Shown in pieces: positions 61,390 through 64,000 of a stretch of DNA of 64,000 nt (position 1 is its first letter; the number at the start of each line of letters is the position of its first letter). Below the pieces are notes generated by a model, which did not search any database, was not told where the DNA came from, and saw only the letters and a program-made list of their open reading frames with translations. The stretch covers positions 24,730,166-24,794,165 of the forward strand of contig CAIIXF020000011.1 in the NCBI GenBank assembly GCA_903813345.2. The letters are read 5' to 3'. The position numbers were made by a program, and so were the translations under genes. The stretch is from Owenia fusiformis. Lineage: Eukaryota > Annelida > Polychaeta > Sabellida > Oweniidae.

Positions 61390-62637
61390 CAGGGTGTGCC
61401 AAAAGCACTCTTAACTGTTAAACAGAAAATTATTTTTAACAAAAGGTTGTAGTGGAGAAATGAGAGATTCGTCACATTTTGGTATTGTAAAGTTAAACTG
61501 CAACATACTTATCATAGCATCTTTTTTCTTTAGGAATGTTACAAATCTGTATATCTCTATATTCTCATACACTGAATTTATGAGATAGCCTTTCCTCAGA
61601 TATTATTCATCTGAAGAAATTTTGCTTACCTTGCACTACGTTTTATTTAACACCGTCCTTACATTAGATGGGCCCAAAAAAATAATGTTAGACAGAAAAA
61701 TAAAAAACTCCTGAGTCCCTTGGACGCACTTTATTTCCACAGCAATTTCCAAAAATCTTACCTCTTAGAACACTCAAACAGAAGTAGAAACATTTTTACC
61801 CCAGAGCAGCTTATTTATCCTCTGAATGTATGTTTTATGAGAAGTTTTGTACAAAATTTAAAAATATTTGTTTCAAAATAATCCGCCAGCCATATTGATC
61901 TCCGCCATCTCGAGATCTAGCACGAAATCTCGTAATGGCCGCGCCTGTTTTGAAATGTGAATTTTTCGCTAATTTTTAAAACTAGTCTTTAGCAATTATC
62001 ATGGCTCAAAGAGTCCGTGGATATATTCCTAGATGGGAAAATGATTTCCCATGGCTACGAAGACCAGAGCAAAATCAAGGCATGAAGTGTGTAACATATG
62101 CATAACATCTGGAAAACGGAATATCTTCACGACAAATGGGTGCAAAGACTATCAATTTTCTAGTTTAACTCGTCATGCGAGATCAGGTGGGCACATTGAT
62201 ACCACGGCAAATAACCGTCAAGCTGCACGCTTTGAGAGCTGCAGGCAAAAAAGACAAAAATGCCTTATATTATTGACGTCCTTGTACAAATTAAAGCATG
62301 TCCAGTAAAAGAAAATATTATCTGTTTAATACAAGAAAAGATATTTCACTTTTTGTGATTTTTAATTAATAGATGTAATTTTACATAAAATTTCCAAATA
62401 TGATATCAGTTTGACTAACTTTTTAATGCCGTAAATCAAAATAATTTCTACTTGCATCTAGTCATTTAAATATGATATACTGTATATGATATCTCATGAC
62501 CTGCATTATGTAAAAGACATTTATTTTTATTTTTTCATTGTTCACATGGACACATTTGGGTTAGTTCCTGAGAGTACTCGCTGGCCAGCAATGCAGGGGA
62601 GCATAGAGGAGGCAGGACATTTTTTGGGTCCACCCTG
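61390..62637 (+). mobile_element. Candidate DNA transposon enclosing a zinc-finger remnant
   Basis: CAGGGTGTGCCAAAA at the left and, inverted, CAGGGTGGACCCAAAA at the right give imperfect inverted ends around 1.25 kb that contains the zinc-finger remnant at 62001-62308. No target duplication is seen, so the borders are provisional. Confidence 0.4.
62001..62308 (+). pseudogene. Frameshifted TTF-type zinc finger of transposase origin
   Basis: The first frame (ATG at 62001) encodes MAQRVRGYIPRWENDFPWLR and reaches GMKC before a stop at 62103. The second frame (62051-62308) continues with CNICITSGKRNIFTTNGCKD and SLTRHARSGGH. Together they match the layout of the TTF/BED-like finger found in hAT-type transposases and their domesticated relatives (FPWL, C..C, GC.DY, SLTRH, H). 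A GTGT at about 62088-62091, looking like a 2-bp duplication, explains the frame change. No catalytic domain follows. Confidence 0.65.
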
Positions 62638-62794
62638 TCTCACTGTTAATAAGTAATAAAAATGCAATTACTAGAATCGTTCAAATCTAGAAGTTCATTC
62701 AGTGTCAATGTTAATGATACTTGAGTCATGTTATGATTTTTGAATTGTGCAGAATATGGGACGTTAATCATGATTGACAATTAACAACAACATA

Positions 62795-62987
62795 ATGTTT
62801 CTTAATCTTTGTAAAATACTTTGGGAGAATTTTTACAAATCTCTACTCACCTTGTTGTTGGTGTTCCTTGTTCTCCAGTATGGAATTAACATATTTCTAT
62901 TCAACAAACACAGTGTTAGTATATTAAAAAGGGTACAGACAAGGAACTCAAGAAACATTTTCTGTCCAGTTGCTCCATTATTTGAAG
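62795..62987 (+). CDS. First exon, putative beta-1,4-galactosyltransferase-like type II membrane protein, copy 2
   Basis: The exon begins MFLNLCKILWENFYKSL and ends at donor TTTGAAG/GTAAGTTAG in phase 1, like the exon at 48123-48495. A signal-anchor helix at about 18-37 matches copy 1 closely (ENFYKSL, LLLVFL.LQYGINIF). The stem is much shorter and ends FCPVAPLFEG, aligning with CPVIPSHLG of copy 1. DNA similarity extends upstream of the ATG: the ATG used in copy 1 corresponds here to ATGGGACGTTAA, a three-codon upstream frame, and a second short upstream frame ATGATTGACAATTAA follows. The true start is therefore the later ATG. Downstream exons are beyond the window. Family assignment is tentative. 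Confidence 0.5.
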
Positions 62988-63043
62988 GTAAGTTAGTAAG
63001 GGTAAGTTCATAGTTGAAAATCTTGTGGGAGACCGTCTTGTTT

Positions 63044-63294
63044 GAACCCGCAATGTAGTAATCAGAAAATGATCGCATTGTAGTTATCAGAAAATAATCG
63101 CAATGTAGTAATTAGAAAGAGATCGCAATATAGTAATCAGAAAATTATCGCAATGTAGTAATCAGAAAGTGATCGCAATGTAGTAATCAGAAAATGATCG
63201 CAATGTAGTAATCAGAAAGTGATTGCAATATAGTAATCAGAAAATGATCACAATGTAGTAATCAGAAAATTATCACAATGTTGTAATCAGAAAG
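63044..63294. repeat. 25-bp tandem repeat, about ten copies
   Basis: The unit GCAATGTAGTAATCAGAAAA plus TGATC repeats with small changes (GATCGC/TATCGC/GATTGC, AATGTAG/AATATAG). It lies about 60 bp after the splice donor of the exon at 62795-62987, inside its intron. Confidence 0.92.
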
Positions 63295-64000
63295 CAGTGT
63301 TTTCAGTAGATTTGTCCAAGATTGTGTTCCCGGGACATAATGATTTTCAAAAAATGCGTCTCCCCTCAAAAAACTGCGTCCCTTGAAGAAATGTTCCCTG
63401 GAATTCAAAGTCATGCTTTTACACTAACTGAAATAAAATTGATGAAGTTTTGTATCGCTGTTGCTATTTATTGGTCTAAATCAGTGTTCTGGCGAGTCTA
63501 GATAATGTCATTGAATGATACAGATACCATCACTTGTGAGGTATAACTTATAATCAACCATTAGAAACACATTTTCTTTGCGTATTTCGAAGCAATAAGC
63601 TACTGATTTTGCTTTAGTTTAGGGGCAATCTGCGCGAGGTTCAATTTTTTGGTTCAGTTTCTTGCGCGTGCGCATGCGCATTCTTAAATAATAATCTTGT
63701 GATCGCACTTGAGCAATAGAAAATGGTTTAAAGTCTTCAGCTAACGGCCAATCATAAGACTTGTACTGATTACTGCTCAGATATCCAGTATTGGATAACT
63801 ATTTGTCCTATCACATGCCTCGTACTATTTCGATCAGAAATCAACTTCTGGGAAGGAAACTTCGAAAGAAAATTTTATTTCTTTTAAAGAAATTCAAATT
63901 GGGTCCCAAAAACGTAATTATTTTTTTAATTTCCATCTACCCAATCTTGATTTACGTCCTCTCCATTGAAGGATGCCGTTAATGAAATCAATGAAAAAGT
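63295..64000. other. Intron or intergenic end of the window
   Basis: No exon is supported. GCGCGTGCGCATGCGCA near 63664 is an alternating purine-pyrimidine CpG stretch, and the sequence around it is somewhat promoter-like, but no start site can be argued. Confidence 0.3.

Overview
This window reads as nuclear DNA of an intron-rich, AT-rich animal, most likely a marine invertebrate. The signs are spliced vertebrate-like genes with GT-AG introns, many short inverted-terminal-repeat DNA transposons and no operons. I cannot name the species. I saw no rRNA, tRNA, CRISPR array, virus or reverse transcriptase.

Layout. (1) 1536-7176, plus strand: nine exons of CDC37, the Hsp90 kinase co-chaperone, complete except for the first exon, which encodes about 11 residues and lies outside the window or was not recognised. 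(2) 12190-20099, minus strand, convergent with CDC37: a nine-exon gene for a 393-residue protein with seven predicted membrane segments and a polar tail. (3) 20.1-48.1 kb: no coding exon that I can support. It holds many DNA-transposon remnants, tandem repeats and one convincing core promoter at about 25.9-26.15 kb. (4) 48123-48495 and 62795-62987, plus strand: two paralogous first exons of a type II membrane protein whose end resembles the start of the beta-1,4-galactosyltransferase domain. No catalytic exon is seen between or after them, so the rest of the gene or genes must lie beyond 64000. (5) 48.5-62.7 kb: more transposons and a second promoter-like cluster near 58.5 kb.

The most unusual observations concern splicing and mobile DNA. 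A 778-bp transposon is inserted exactly at the 5' splice site of CDC37 exon 8, and its 7-bp target duplication spans the exon-intron border, so the donor site is present on both sides. In the membrane-protein gene, the 3' end of exon 2 together with its splice donor has been amplified into a 22-copy, 85-86-bp tandem array inside the following intron. Other elements with readable ends are a deleted mariner, a piggyBac remnant, a TTAA-flanked element, three CAG-ended elements with 5-7-bp target duplications, pogo-like miniature elements, and a 5-copy family with GGCCCGTAGCCAGG-like ends.

All calls come from reading the sequence. Exon borders were checked by hand for frame and GT/AG, and no database search was possible.
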